Positions 1 to 9,605 of a stretch of DNA of 64,000 nucleotides are shown piece after piece. The notes beneath the pieces are model-generated. The model was not told the DNA's origin. It ran no database searches and was given only the letters and a program-made list of their open reading frames with translations. Every line of letters starts with the position of its first letter. Position 1 is the stretch's first letter. The DNA is taken from contig NZ_MAYG01000023.1 in NCBI RefSeq assembly GCF_001684965.1, forward strand, positions 310,001 through 374,000. Direction: 5' to 3'. The stretch is from Chryseobacterium arthrosphaerae (GTDB taxonomy: Bacteria; Bacteroidota; Bacteroidia; Flavobacteriales; Weeksellaceae). A program made the position numbers and the translations under genes.

Positions 1-17
1 ATGCTTCATCCTAAAGC

Positions 18-668
18 TTAATTCCACATTTTCAATTCATAAGCGGCTTCCCAGAAATGGAATTCCATTCTTGAGGCCATGATAAAGGCTTCTGTCATTT
101 TTTGTCTGGTCGCTCCGGTGCTGTTTTCGGCTATTTTATCACAAATCGCTATCGCCTGATCCACTGCTGCTGAAAATTCTTCTCCGGCGTACGTGTCAAT
201 CCATTTTTCATAGGGATTATCTACTGTGTTCTGGGTACGGTAAATATAATCGCCGACTTCCCTGTAGATCCAGAAACACGGAAGTACTGCTGCTACGGCA
301 ATTTCTACTGATTCTAAAGCGGCTGTACTTCTCAGAAAATGAATATAATGATGACAGGCAGGCTGTAAAATCCCTTTATCACTTACCCCAAAATCTTTGA
401 AATAAGATTCATGCAAAGCATTTTCCACTACAATAGCATTTTCAGCAAAACGCATAAAAGCGAGTACATCCTGAAGATCGGCGATCTTTGCGGCAATCAG
501 GGAAAGTGTTCTCCCGAAATGTTCCAGGTACAGGGAATCCTGGGCCATATAAAAACGGAATTTCTCCTGTGGTAAGGAACCTTTCGATAATTCTCTGATA
601 AAAGGCATTTTCAGAATAGATTCATAGAGTTCTTCGATATCTTTCCAGGTTTGTTCAGACCATTTCAT
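18..668 (-). CDS. tenA: TenA family thiaminase II / aminopyrimidine aminohydrolase
   Basis: 216 aa, the usual length of TenA. The family hydrolyses degraded thiamine or aminopyrimidine to give hydroxymethylpyrimidine (HMP) in the cytoplasm. The segment VLPCFWIYREVG near residue 135 carries the catalytic cysteine of TenA, and the all-helical pattern with an acidic EE pair near the C-terminus fits. It is the last gene of the thiM-thiE-thiD-tenA operon; its start lies 14 nt inside the end of thiD. It would feed HMP to ThiD. Identity is secure from the cysteine motif and the context; the exact substrate is inferred. Confidence 0.93.
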   Translation of the reverse strand: MKWSEQTWKDIEELYESILKMPFIRELSKGSLPQEKFRFYMAQDSLYLEHFGRTLSLIAAKIADLQDVLAFMRFAENAIVVENALHESYFKDFGVSDKGILQPACHHYIHFLRSTAALESVEIAVAAVLPCFWIYREVGDYIYRTQNTVDNPYEKWIDTYAGEEFSAAVDQAIAICDKIAENSTGATRQKMTEAFIMASRMEFHFWEAAYELKMWN

Positions 669-1488
669 TTTTGATCAGTTTTTGAGGGTTAAAAAAGTGG
701 TTAAGCGGACCGTTTCCTAGTCCTGTCTGTACATCTGTTCCGTTTTCTATAGCCTGATAAGTATATTCCTGTCCTGAAGAAACAGCGTCATACAATGTTT
801 TTCCCCGGGCAATATAGGCTGCTATGGCAGAGGAAAGTGTACACCCGGAGCCATGGGTGTTATTGGTATTGAATTTTAGGGTTTCAAAAGAGTGGAACAC
901 TTCATTTTCATCATAAAATAAAGAAGTAATTGTTGAGGTTTCCTGATGGCCTCCTTTAAGAAGGATGGTTTTACAGCCCAGGTTTTTTATCTTTTTTCCT
1001 GCTGTGTAGAGGTCTTCAAGAGTTTCTACCTTCAGCTCTGCTAAAATTGCGGCCTCGTCCATATTGGGCGTAATTACATCAGCAATCGGGAAAAGCTTTT
1101 CTGTAATGGCATTGATGGTTTCCTCTTCAATCAGCCTGTGTCCGCTGGTGGCTACCATAACAGGATCGAATACCACCGGTATTTTTTTATATTGAGCAAG
1201 CGTTGAAACAATGGTGTCTACGAGCTGCGGGGTGTGAACCATTCCGATTTTAATGGCATCAGGAACAATATCATCCAATATAGCTTTGATCTGATCTGCT
1301 ACTGCTTCCACAGGAACCGGATATATTTTTCTTACACCCTGGGTATTCTGTACCGGTAAAGCCGTTAATACCGATGTCGAAAAACATCCCAGAGCTGAAG
1401 CCGTTTTGATATCAGCCTGGATACCTGCACCGCCGCTTCCGTCAAATCCTGCAATGGTAAGTACTGAGGGGTATCTGTATTTTTTCAT
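655..1488 (-). CDS. thiD: Hydroxymethylpyrimidine/phosphomethylpyrimidine kinase ThiD
   Basis: 277 aa ribokinase-fold enzyme that phosphorylates HMP and HMP-P to HMP-PP for thiamine synthesis. The N-terminal [18 protein letters not shown] is the family signature, and the C-terminal [15 protein letters not shown] holds the anion hole and catalytic region. ATG start overlaps the thiE stop by 4 nt, a translational-coupling arrangement, and the 3' end overlaps tenA. Transcription is expected from the TPP-riboswitch promoter upstream of thiM. No fused ThiE domain is present; the length is that of single-domain ThiD. Confidence 0.95.
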   Translation of the reverse strand: MKKYRYPSVLTIAGFDGSGGAGIQADIKTASALGCFSTSVLTALPVQNTQGVRKIYPVPVEAVADQIKAILDDIVPDAIKIGMVHTPQLVDTIVSTLAQYKKIPVVFDPVMVATSGHRLIEEETINAITEKLFPIADVITPNMDEAAILAELKVETLEDLYTAGKKIKNLGCKTILLKGGHQETSTITSLFYDENEVFHSFETLKFNTNNTHGSGCTLSSAIAAYIARGKTLYDAVSSGQEYTYQAIENGTDVQTGLGNGPLNHFFNPQKLIKNEMV

Positions 1489-2120
1489 TTTAAAATTTCA
1501 TTTTTTAATTCATAAGCTGCCTTCTGAGGATTGTCTGCACCGCATATTGCTGACACTACAGCAAGACAGTCAGCACCGGCATTTATAATCGCTCCTGCAT
1601 TTCCGGAATGAATACTGCCAATAGCAACCAGAGGTTTTTCTGTCAGCTGCCTGATCTTTGCAATACCGTCCAGACCCCATTCTGTAATGGTGTCTGTTTT
1701 GGTTTTTGTTTTAAATACAGGACTTATTCCCAGATAGTCAGATATGGCAGTCTGTTCGTTGTCAAGCTGGGAGAGATGTTCGATAGAATAACCGATGATC
1801 TTATTTCCCGTAAAAGGATGCTGTCTCAAAAGAGTAGGAGGGGTATCAGAGTTGCCAACATGGATGCCAGCAGAATTTACTTTTTCAGCGACCTCAATAT
1901 TGTCATTGATGATGAGCGGAATATGATATTTATCTGTAATGGCAATAAGCTGTTTTGCCTTTTGGATGAAAACCTCGGTACGGTCATATTTTTCACGAAG
2001 CTGAATGACATCCACACCGCCAAGAATAGCCTGTTCAGCAACGTCCAGAAAGTTTTTTCCCAGACAGTCGGCTTCAGAGATCACCAGATACAGCTTATAA
2101 GGGAAAGGATGTATACTCAT
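1485..2120 (-). CDS. thiE: Thiamine phosphate synthase ThiE
   Basis: 211 aa TIM-barrel enzyme joining HMP-PP and thiazole phosphate to thiamine phosphate. Visible family motifs are [11 protein letters not shown] near the N-terminus (beta2, QLREK), [22 protein letters not shown] and the C-terminal [12 protein letters not shown] with the glycine-rich phosphate loop. It lies between thiM and thiD with 4-nt overlaps on both sides, so the four genes are almost certainly one transcript. Somewhat divergent within the family (TIGR-type TenI/ThiE separation is sometimes hard), but the QLREK motif and the operon make ThiE the best call. Confidence 0.92.
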   Translation of the reverse strand: MSIHPFPYKLYLVISEADCLGKNFLDVAEQAILGGVDVIQLREKYDRTEVFIQKAKQLIAITDKYHIPLIINDNIEVAEKVNSAGIHVGNSDTPPTLLRQHPFTGNKIIGYSIEHLSQLDNEQTAISDYLGISPVFKTKTKTDTITEWGLDGIAKIRQLTEKPLVAIGSIHSGNAGAIINAGADCLAVVSAICGADNPQKAAYELKNEILK

Positions 2121-2914
2121 TTCCTGTCGATTTTTAAGTGACTGATGAATTCCTCTTCCGTGATATTGTAAAGTTTGTCAATCAGATTGACCTGGAGGCT
2201 TCCGGGACCTTTGCTTTCTTTGGACGCAATTTCGCCTGCGATACCCAGTAATGCCATTGCCGCTGCCACACCTGATGTTTTGTCTTCCGAACATCCTGCA
2301 AATGCACCTGTCAATGCTGTTGCTGAACAGCCGAGTCCTGTTACTTTAGTCATAAGCGGATGGCCGTTCCTGATCATGAAACATTGGTCCGGATTCAGGA
2401 TAATATCCGTTTCTCCCGAAATACAGACAACAGTGTTAAATTGATTCACAAGAAGCTGAGCTGCATCTACAGCATCATTGCTGGCAGCGGTGCTGTCTAC
2501 CCCTTTAGTTACGGTTGTATTGATTTTAGCCAGAGCAATAATTTCAGAAGCGTTTCCTCTGATAACGGTGGGGCGGTATTCCAAAAGCTGTTGTAAAATC
2601 TGATCCCGGAAAGACGTTGCCCCTGCACCAACAGGATCCAGTACCCATGGTTTGTGGATTGCATTAGCGGTTTCAGCAGCTATAAACATAGATTCAGACC
2701 AGTATTCATCAAGAGTACCGATATTAATGACTACAGCATCTGAAATGTTGACCATTTCTCTGATTTCAGATTTGGCGTGGGCCATGATGGGGGATGCTCC
2801 TGCAGCCAAAAGGGCATTGGCCGTATTGTTCATCACTACATAGTTGGTAATGTTGTGAACCAGGGGAGACTTTTGTTTTACAAGCTGAACGTGCTGCCAG
2901 AGAATTTTTTCCAT
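2117..2914 (-). CDS. thiM: Hydroxyethylthiazole kinase ThiM
   Basis: 265 aa ribokinase-like salvage kinase that phosphorylates the thiazole alcohol. The start region PLVHNITNYVVMNNTANALLAAGASPIMAH is the classical ThiM N-terminus (split here for length: VHNITNYVVMN and GASPIMAH), and VTGLGCSATALTGAF carries the catalytic cysteine loop. First gene of the salvage operon; the TPP riboswitch begins about 75 nt upstream of its ATG. With ThiE, ThiD and TenA it makes thiamine phosphate from salvaged thiazole and pyrimidine; de novo genes (thiC, thiG, thiH) are not in this window. Confidence 0.95.
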   Translation of the reverse strand: MEKILWQHVQLVKQKSPLVHNITNYVVMNNTANALLAAGASPIMAHAKSEIREMVNISDAVVINIGTLDEYWSESMFIAAETANAIHKPWVLDPVGAGATSFRDQILQQLLEYRPTVIRGNASEIIALAKINTTVTKGVDSTAASNDAVDAAQLLVNQFNTVVCISGETDIILNPDQCFMIRNGHPLMTKVTGLGCSATALTGAFAGCSEDKTSGVAAAMALLGIAGEIASKESKGPGSLQVNLIDKLYNITEEEFISHLKIDRK

Positions 2915-2989
2915 TGTTTATCATTAAAATAAAAAATAGCTTCAGGAAAAAATCCAAGACAAAAGCACATTGGCCGGCAATGTAGTTTT

Positions 2990-3066
2990 GCTTTTCCCTA
3001 CGTCGGTGTAAGCCGTATCAGGTTCAAAGGGACTCTCTCAATTCTTTTCAGAATACCCCTAAAGCA
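2990..3066 (-). promoter_or_regulatory. TPP riboswitch (THI element) upstream of thiM
   Basis: Read on the minus strand the conserved TPP aptamer blocks appear in order: GGGG near 3057-3060, CTGA then GAGA near 3028-3050, CCCTTTGAACCTGAT near 3017-3032, and the closing CGTAGGGAA ending near 2994. This is the standard THI-box layout with the pyrimidine- and pyrophosphate-sensor helices. It starts just downstream of a consensus promoter and controls the thiM-thiE-thiD-tenA operon. An obvious U-tailed terminator is not seen between aptamer and thiM, so control of translation start is more likely than attenuation. Confidence 0.95.
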
Positions 3067-3069
3067 AAA

Positions 3070-3100
3070 CAAATGTATAAAAATTATCAGAGCAGGCAAA
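3070..3100 (-). promoter_or_regulatory. Bacteroidota-type promoter of the thi operon
   Basis: On the minus strand TTTG (3097-3100) is followed after 19 nt by TACATTTG (3070-3077), an exact match to the Bacteroidota -33/-7 consensus TTTG-N19-TAnnTTTG. The expected transcription start falls a few bases before the TPP aptamer, which is the right place for a riboswitch leader. Confidence 0.8.
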
Positions 3101-3127
3101 GTGCACTGACTATTTTAAAGGAGAAGT

Positions 3128-4969
3128 TTATCTTTCCACAAGTTCTTTCACCTGTTCACCATAGAAATCGGTTTCTGTAGTAGTGATTTTGAGCAGCTGG
3201 TACCATTTTCTGAACGCTCCGATAAAGACGATAAGCATCAGTACCATGGCTGTAACGGCTAAAGCTGCTAATAAGTATTGCCCTTTGGGAATATAGATGG
3301 TGGTGACCTGAAGATAACCGGCCCAGAATGTAATGATGGCCATAAATACCCCCGGAATAGCAGAACATAATGCATATTTCCCTCTGTTCATCCTGATCAG
3401 CATTGTGGTACAGACGATGAGTCCGCACGCTGCCAGCAGCTGATTGCTGATTCCAAATAAAGGCCAGATGCTGCTTACATTTCCGGTGTAGACCAGGTAG
3501 CCCCAGGCGAAAGTAAAAAGCAAACTGCTGATAATAATTCCCGGGATCCAGTTTTTATCATTGAATTTAGGCATTACAGAGCCCAGCATCTCCTGTAAAA
3601 AGAAACGTCCAACTCTTGTTCCTGCATCAATAGCCGTAAGAATAAATACCGCTTCAAACATGATCGCAAAATTGTACCAGTAAGCCGTCAGCTGATCCAT
3701 ATAAGGTATCTTATTAAAAATATGAGCCATTCCCACAGCCAGAGAAACTGCGCCACCGGTTCTTCCGTGCAGGTCAATGCCTATCTTCTGTGAATAATAA
3801 TCAATATCTACCCCATGCAGAGAAGGGTGGGCTGCCAGGAAAGCATCATAAGACTCTTTGGGCGTATTGATTGCAAAGTAGTCTCCGGGCATCAGAGTAC
3901 ATGCTGCAATCAGTGCCATCAGGGCTACAAAACCTTCAACAAGCATGGCACCATACCCTACAAAAAGAATTTCTCTTTCCCTGTTGAGCATTTTAGGAGT
4001 AGTCCCTGTCGCAATCACTGCATGAAACCCTGAAATAGCTCCGCAGGCGATTACAATAAAAATAAATGGAAGTACAGGACCTCCTATGACAGGTCCTCCG
4101 CCATTGATGAATGCAGTAAGGGCAGGCATCTGTACCGTAGGATGGATCACAATAACACCTACAGCAAGCATAATGATGGTCCCGATTTTTAAATACGTGG
4201 AAAGGTAATCTCTGGGAACTAAAAGCAGCCATACCGGAAGAACAGAAGCCAGAAAACCATATAACGGAATCGCCACCGAAATTGTTTTGATATCCCATGA
4301 AAATAAATTGTTCATCGTAGCATTCTGCATAAGGCCATGCCCGCCGATAATTCCCGCAATCAGAAGTATACCGCCCAGAATACTGGCAAAGAGCACACTG
4401 TTCTTTTTATAGCGCATTATAAGTCCCATAATCACGGCGATCGGCATTGTGATAACTACCGTAAACAGAGACCATGAAGCTTCATGCATGGCATTGATGC
4501 AGGCCAGTGACAGACCTGCCAGCGTAAGAATAAGAATAAATAAAATGGCAAATCCCGCTACAGTACCCGTTGTTTTACCAATCTCCTTTGATGCAATGGT
4601 TGCAAGACTCTGCCCTTTGTGCCTTACAGATGCAAATAATACAACCATATCATGTACGCCGCCTCCCAATACACATCCTATCAGGATCCATAAAGCTCCG
4701 GGAAGATAGCCGAACTGTGCCGCCAGAACGGGACCTACAAGAGGGCCAGCCGCTGCAATAGCTGCAAAATGGTGACCGAAAAGTACATTTTTATTCGTAG
4801 CAACATAATCCTTACCGTCTGCAAATTCTATAGCGGGAGTCGTATTATTGTCATTAAGCCGCAATACTTTATTAGCCATAAAGATCCCGTAAATACGATA
4901 AGCAATCGCAAAAATAAGTATTGATGTGAATATTAATGTTAGAGCATTTATATTATTCAGTATATCCAT
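3128..4969 (-). CDS. cstA: Carbon starvation protein A family peptide/pyruvate transporter
   Basis: 613 aa inner-membrane protein with about 16 hydrophobic segments. The N-terminal part has the CstA hallmarks: ATNKNVLFGHHFAAIAAAGP, LPGALWILIGCVLGGGVHD, and a later GCGAISGFHAVIATGTTPK-like stretch (CGAISGFHA at about residue 310). CstA homologues take up peptides or pyruvate when carbon is limiting. Shorter than the E. coli protein (about 700 aa) but normal for the Bacteroidota form. Transcribed toward the thi operon; its stop is 28 nt before the thi promoter. Substrate cannot be told from sequence. Confidence 0.93.
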   Translation of the reverse strand: MDILNNINALTLIFTSILIFAIAYRIYGIFMANKVLRLNDNNTTPAIEFADGKDYVATNKNVLFGHHFAAIAAAGPLVGPVLAAQFGYLPGALWILIGCVLGGGVHDMVVLFASVRHKGQSLATIASKEIGKTTGTVAGFAILFILILTLAGLSLACINAMHEASWSLFTVVITMPIAVIMGLIMRYKKNSVLFASILGGILLIAGIIGGHGLMQNATMNNLFSWDIKTISVAIPLYGFLASVLPVWLLLVPRDYLSTYLKIGTIIMLAVGVIVIHPTVQMPALTAFINGGGPVIGGPVLPFIFIVIACGAISGFHAVIATGTTPKMLNREREILFVGYGAMLVEGFVALMALIAACTLMPGDYFAINTPKESYDAFLAAHPSLHGVDIDYYSQKIGIDLHGRTGGAVSLAVGMAHIFNKIPYMDQLTAYWYNFAIMFEAVFILTAIDAGTRVGRFFLQEMLGSVMPKFNDKNWIPGIIISSLLFTFAWGYLVYTGNVSSIWPLFGISNQLLAACGLIVCTTMLIRMNRGKYALCSAIPGVFMAIITFWAGYLQVTTIYIPKGQYLLAALAVTAMVLMLIVFIGAFRKWYQLLKITTTETDFYGEQVKELVER

Positions 4970-5088
4970 ATCCTTAATTTTTATCAGTTAATAATTGAAA
5001 ATATTGACTTTTTTATTGTAAATAATTTAAATAAAAGCCAAGTTAATTATTTTGTATATAAAAATGATGAATATGTATACTAAACTAG

Positions 5089-5096
5089 CAAAGTTA
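5089..5096 (-). promoter_or_regulatory. Candidate -7 element for cstA
   Basis: TAACTTTG on the minus strand, 120 nt before the cstA ATG, matches TAnnTTTG. No good -33 TTG is seen at the expected distance, so this is a weak call. The rest of the 4970-5183 gap is AT-rich with no other recognised feature. Confidence 0.35.
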
Positions 5097-5183
5097 TGAT
5101 GATTTTAAAGATTTAAAAATATAATCTGTTGAATATTATGTTTTTAATGTTTGGATTTTATTGTGGTGTGTATTTCTTTTGAT

Positions 5184-6218
5184 TTATTTCTTCTGTGAAA
5201 CAACGAAATCCACCATCTGATCGGTCATTCTATCCAGAGTCTGCTTATCAGTCGTTGAAAAACTGTGAACACCATTTTCAATAATGATCAGAGAGGTCTG
5301 AACTTTTGCTCTTTTCAATTTTCTGTGAAGCTTTTTTGCCTGGCTTAAAGGAACCACTTTATCTTTATTGCCCTGTACAATTAGTGTAGGAACTCCGGTA
5401 GAAGCAAAATGAGTAGGTGATACGGTTTTCAGATAACTGATAGCTTCCTGCTGTTGTTTTTTAATATCATATCCTGAAATTCCTTTGACAAGATTTTCCT
5501 GCAATGAGATAATTTTTTTAGAGATCAGTCCGATCATAGATACCGGGATGGTTCCTGCGCTGGTATGGAAAAGTGTATTCAGGTCAGCGGGTCCATAGTG
5601 GTCTATCACATAATTTACATTGGCGGGATAGCCGGCAAGTTCAGGACTTCCTATAAATTTATCCTCCTGGGTATAGGCCGCCAGTAAAGAAAGATGCGCT
5701 CCTGCCGAAGCCCCGAAAAGACCGATATTGTTGGTGTCGAAATTATATTTTTCTGCATTTTTTCTCACCCATCTTACAGCATCTTTGGTATCCTCTACGG
5801 GCAGTGGAAAATGCGTGTTATCATCCAGAAGAGTATAGTTGATGCTCAGTACTGCATATTGTCTGGCAAGCAGTTTAGATGCAGTGGTTTCAACATAATC
5901 GTCGGCATGAATTACTTTATCTCCTTCTATCCAGCCTCCGCCATGCACATAGATCAATACAGGAAACTTCCCGGATGAAGCGTTTTGAGGCAGATAAAGA
6001 TCCAGTTTCACAGGATTTCCCTTTCTGTTGGTTTTATATACAATATCTTCAGAAACCTTAGCGATTTCCGGAAGAAGAGTGCTTTTGACACGTTGGGGTT
6101 TGGCAGCTCCCTGTTGAAAAGACTGTGAAAAAAATGAATTTGAAAAACTTAAAAATAAAATAAAAAACAGGTTTGTAATAAACCTGTAGTGTGATATGTT
6201 GTGTATAGTTGAGTTCAT
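5184..6218 (-). CDS. Exported alpha/beta hydrolase (esterase, BD-FAE-like)
   Basis: 344 aa. The N-terminus has a hydrophobic stretch (about residues 14-32) ending in FFSQS, a likely signal peptide, so the enzyme is probably periplasmic or secreted. The hydrolase core shows the oxyanion motif YVHGGGWIEGD (about residue 90), nucleophile elbow GASAGAHLS (about 168), acid in VQGNKDKVVPLS and histidine in ENGVHSFST. This set is typical of carboxylesterases of the feruloyl/acetyl xylan esterase type. It stands alone between cstA and the DUF3037 gene, same strand. Natural substrate unknown. Confidence 0.85.
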   Translation of the reverse strand: MNSTIHNISHYRFITNLFFILFLSFSNSFFSQSFQQGAAKPQRVKSTLLPEIAKVSEDIVYKTNRKGNPVKLDLYLPQNASSGKFPVLIYVHGGGWIEGDKVIHADDYVETTASKLLARQYAVLSINYTLLDDNTHFPLPVEDTKDAVRWVRKNAEKYNFDTNNIGLFGASAGAHLSLLAAYTQEDKFIGSPELAGYPANVNYVIDHYGPADLNTLFHTSAGTIPVSMIGLISKKIISLQENLVKGISGYDIKKQQQEAISYLKTVSPTHFASTGVPTLIVQGNKDKVVPLSQAKKLHRKLKRAKVQTSLIIIENGVHSFSTTDKQTLDRMTDQMVDFVVSQKK

Positions 6219-6240
6219 AATAAACTTTTTTGGGAGTGTG

Positions 6241-6624
6241 CTATTTTACTAACTCCTCAAAAAGCTTACCAAAAGTAGTATTCAGATCTTTGGATTTTCC
6301 GGGATGAGGTCTTGAAGTCTGAACCACAGCACTTCGTACAGCCGTCAGCCAGCGGAAACGTTCAGGTATATCCAGTAGGGCAATAGGACCGCCGTCTTTA
6401 TCTCCGTTGGCAATTTTCTGAAAGCTTACCAGATTTTGAATGATGTCCTGATAATCCAGCTTACTGTGCATCAGTTTGAATTTATCAGGACACAGATAAA
6501 ACTCCACTCTGATGAATTTTTCTTTCTTGGAAAACATCACGAGTCCGATATTGAAAAACTCTTCTCTTTCAACTTTGGGCACCAGGCGTATTACCGCATA
6601 TTCATATATTTTATCCTCTTGCAT
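6241..6624 (-). CDS. DUF3037 domain protein
   Basis: 127 aa. The opening YEYAVIRLVPKVEREEFFNIGLVMF matches DUF3037 (motif YAVIRLVP and EFFNIGLV). Function unknown. Its first 14 nt lie inside the end of the upstream HipA-like kinase gene, so the two are translationally coupled. HipA-like kinase plus DUF3037 is a recurrent pair in Bacteroidota genomes (established co-occurrence); whether they work as a toxin/antitoxin, a kinase and its partner, or something else is not known. Small, soluble, no membrane segment. Confidence 0.8.
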   Translation of the reverse strand: MQEDKIYEYAVIRLVPKVEREEFFNIGLVMFSKKEKFIRVEFYLCPDKFKLMHSKLDYQDIIQNLVSFQKIANGDKDGGPIALLDIPERFRWLTAVRSAVVQTSRPHPGKSKDLNTTFGKLFEELVK

Positions 6625-7384
6625 TTTTAGCTTCGTTTACAAAGATTTGAGAATTTTCGAATCTGGTTTTCAAAAACCGGAAGTAGATCTCACGGATCTC
6701 ATCAGGAGTTTCATCAGCATCATTCCAATGTAACCAGTCTTCAGGAATTAAATTAACAATGTCTCTGAACAGCTCATCATTCAGGACTTCATGGGCAAAC
6801 CGGTCAGCTTCGTCCAGCATTTTCGCTTTTGGAAGCAGTACATGATCTTTTACATATTTGAAAGGGGTTTTTGCCGCTGCATCAAAATTCTGCCATGAAT
6901 GATGGAAATAGAAAGACGCACCATTATCAATGATCCAAAGCTCCTTATGCCACATCAGCATATTCGTATTCTTAAAAGTACGGTCTATATTGGTAATGAA
7001 GGCATCCAGCCAGACGATCTTTGAAGCCAGAAGCGGGTCAACGCTTACTCCGGGGTCATAAGTAATAGAGCCGGAAAGATAATGAAGCCCAAGATTCAGT
7101 CCTTCTGAAAACTTCAGCAGGTCCTGTATTTCTTCATCGGCTTCCGTTCTCCCGAAGTCGGCATCAAGATTTACAAAAACCAGTTCCGGGATTTTCAGCC
7201 CGAGAGCTTCTGTAATTTTTCCGCCCAGAAGTTCGGAGATCAGCATTTTTACCCCATGGCCTGCACCACGGAATTTTAAAACATACTTAAAGTCATCATC
7301 AGCTTCTGCCAGAGCGGGAAGAGAACCTCCCTCCCTCAGCGGCAGAATGTAACGCATTACGGTTACAGTTCTTAAATTCTGCAT
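6611..7384 (-). CDS. HipA-like kinase domain protein
   Basis: 257 aa, shorter than true HipA (about 430 aa) and of the stand-alone HipA-like kinase type. Visible: KYVLKFRGAGHGVKML (ATP-loop region with Lys, near residue 35), LDAFITNIDRTFKNTN (catalytic-loop Asp/Asn equivalent, near 130-145) and LWIIDNGASFYF (DFG-equivalent IDNG). So the kinase residues look intact. No HipB-type HTH partner precedes it; the coupled downstream gene is DUF3037. Kinase activity is inferred from motifs; the target is unknown. Confidence 0.8.
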   Translation of the reverse strand: MQNLRTVTVMRYILPLREGGSLPALAEADDDFKYVLKFRGAGHGVKMLISELLGGKITEALGLKIPELVFVNLDADFGRTEADEEIQDLLKFSEGLNLGLHYLSGSITYDPGVSVDPLLASKIVWLDAFITNIDRTFKNTNMLMWHKELWIIDNGASFYFHHSWQNFDAAAKTPFKYVKDHVLLPKAKMLDEADRFAHEVLNDELFRDIVNLIPEDWLHWNDADETPDEIREIYFRFLKTRFENSQIFVNEAKNARG

Positions 7385-7399
7385 GAAGCAAAAATAAGG

Positions 7400-8652
7400 T
7401 TATTTTTTAATAATTTTTTTGATCAATTCTTTTTCTCCTGTTTTATAATGTAAAAGATAAATCCCGGAAGGTAAATGGTGGAGTGGAATGGTATAGCCGG
7501 AATCGGTTTTGTTCACAGTGTGCGGGATGATTCTCCCGGTGGAATCGGTAAAGGAAAGCACTTCAATGTTCTTTTTAGTGCTGATATTGACTACACTTTG
7601 GGCAGGATTAGGATACACCTGAACCGGGTCTTCGGGAGTTACTTCTTTGATGCTGAGATTGCTGACTGTTACCCGTTTTGTTTTGGTAGTATTGGATCCG
7701 CAGGCATCGGTTGTAAGTTTTACATCATAATCTCCCGGCAAATTATAAGTGTGCACAGGGTTTTGTTGTACCGATGTATTGCCATCTCCGAAATCCCACA
7801 GGTAAGTGGTAGCATTGGGTGTTTTACTGGTAAACTGAATGGCAGAGTTTCCTGTGTGCTGATAAACAAATCTGCTGTGAACATCATTGGAAACGGCATT
7901 CCATGTATCCAGCGTATTATAAACTTCTGCTTTCACAATATTTTTGATCAACTGGGCCTGTGCAGGAGCCAGATTTCCGATATAGGAAGCCAGGGTAGGA
8001 TCTTTTTTGAAAATGATGGTGTAGAATGTATAGGCAGCTGCCATGGAACCCAGATAACTGGGATGTGACTGATCCGGATCATAAAGCTCTAAAGAAGGAT
8101 CCTGCTGCCTGATGCTTCGCCATACTTTGCCAACCGGAGACAGAAGGGCTTCGTTGGCTTGTGCCATTTCCACATAACGCTGATAGATCAGGTTATCCAT
8201 TCCTTCATAGGTACATACTTCAGGTTGGGCATTACAACGTGTATCATCACCGTTTTTACGGCCCCAGGTCATATAAAAAATGACATTTCCACACGGATTG
8301 GTCGTTTTGATAAGGTCAGAAAGCTGTGCAGCATAAGGATAGACCTGGCTTGAACAACCTGTTCCGGAAAAGAAGGAAGCTGGCTCTGTTCCTGCAATAC
8401 CACATAATCCCAGTTTCCCTGATTGAGCGTGGCGACAGTGGTACTGTTGATATGGCTCTGAAGCGTTGCCCCTCCCGGTGTCTGGCTTTGATGCTCCAAT
8501 ATATCACCTGCAGAATCGGCTACATTTTTGATCAGACCGGGAAGATTATTGACATTGGTATAGCTGTTTCCGATGAAGAATACTCTTCTGGACGTCTGGC
8601 AGACTGCAAAAGAAAAAGTAATTAAAAATAAAAAAAGTAGAGTTTTTTTCAT
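7400..8652 (-). pseudogene. Frameshifted secreted SGNH hydrolase with PKD and T9SS sorting domain
   Basis: Two frames together encode one protein. The first (ATG 8652) gives signal peptide MKKTLLFLFLITFSFAVCQ, SGNH block I VFFIGNSYT, then GGATLQSH and WDYVVLQEQSQ. Near 8344-8346 the frame breaks; the -1 base change is best explained by loss of one G from a GG(G) run, because the other frame continues VYPYAAQLSDLIKTTNPCG without a gap. The second part has block V DQSHPSYLG, a PKD domain (YLWDFGDGNTS) and a C-terminal type A T9SS sorting domain (VYPNP to the end KKIIKK). Either a real pseudogene or a sequencing error; the rest is undamaged. Confidence 0.85.
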
Positions 8653-8713
8653 AAATTTCAATTTAAATTAGCTTTATAAATATAAAGAATATTAAATAAA
8701 ACCCATTTATTTT

Positions 8714-9556
8714 ATGAATTTGATTAGTGAAAAGAATATATATTTAGAAAATAAAGAAACAAAAGGTTTTCTTGCTGATATTTTTTACATTGACAACGGA
8801 AAAAAACGGCCTCTCGTAGTCTTTGTTCACGGATATAAAGGATATAAAGATTGGGGCGCATGGGATCTGATGGGCAAAAAGTTTGCAGAAGCAGGTTTTT
8901 TCTTTGTTACCTTTAATTTTTCGCACAATGGTACCACAGTAGACAACCCAAGCGATTTTGCAGATCTTGAAGCATTTGGGAATAATAATTATACTAAAGA
9001 ACTTTCAGACCTTAGTGTTGTGATTGATCATTTTATCGACCATCCGAATGCAGATCCGGAAAAAGTGGTGCTGATCGGGCACAGCAGGGGAGGCGGAATT
9101 TCAATCATTAAAACGTTTGAAGATGAAAGAATCAACGGTCTGATCACCCTGGCAAGCGTGGATACTTTGGAAAGATTTCCCACAGGACAAGCATTTGAAA
9201 ACTGGAAAAAGGAAGGGGTATACTATGCTTTAAACGGACGTACCCACCAGGAGATGCCTCATTATTATCAGTTTTATGAAGATTATGAGCAGAATATCCA
9301 CCGCTTTGATGTGGAAAGAGCCACTGAAATGGCGAAGGCCCATATGCTGATCATTCATGGGACCAAAGATGAAGCCGTGGATGCAAAACATGCAGAACAT
9401 CTTCATATCCTGAACCCGAATTCAGAACTGTTCCTTATTGAAAACGCCAACCATACTTTCGGAGCAAAAGAACCCTGGACGGAACAGGATCTTCCGCAGG
9501 ACCTGAATACAGTCACAGAAAAGTGTATTGGGTTTATCAAAGAAAAACTGAAATAA
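8714..9556 (+). CDS. Cytoplasmic alpha/beta hydrolase
   Basis: 280 aa without a signal peptide. VVFVHGYKGYKDWG (oxyanion HG, about residue 35), nucleophile GHSRGGG (about 127), acid IHGTKDEAVD (about 217) and NANHTFGAKEPW with the histidine (about 243) form a full triad in the dienelactone hydrolase/peptidase-like fold order. Divergent from the broken SGNH hydrolase; 61 nt between the two ATGs. Substrate unknown. Followed 49 nt later by a lipoprotein gene on the same strand. Confidence 0.85.
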   Translation: MNLISEKNIYLENKETKGFLADIFYIDNGKKRPLVVFVHGYKGYKDWGAWDLMGKKFAEAGFFFVTFNFSHNGTTVDNPSDFADLEAFGNNNYTKELSDLSVVIDHFIDHPNADPEKVVLIGHSRGGGISIIKTFEDERINGLITLASVDTLERFPTGQAFENWKKEGVYYALNGRTHQEMPHYYQFYEDYEQNIHRFDVERATEMAKAHMLIIHGTKDEAVDAKHAEHLHILNPNSELFLIENANHTFGAKEPWTEQDLPQDLNTVTEKCIGFIKEKLK

Positions 9557-9605
9557 AACGGGTAAAGATGCGTTATAATAAATTAACCACCATATCAGTA
9601 TAATT

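Noticed and set aside
1608..2141. Open frame on the plus strand opposite thiE, 177 aa
   Set aside because: Lies wholly on the opposite strand of thiE with no family motif and no promoter; a shadow frame.
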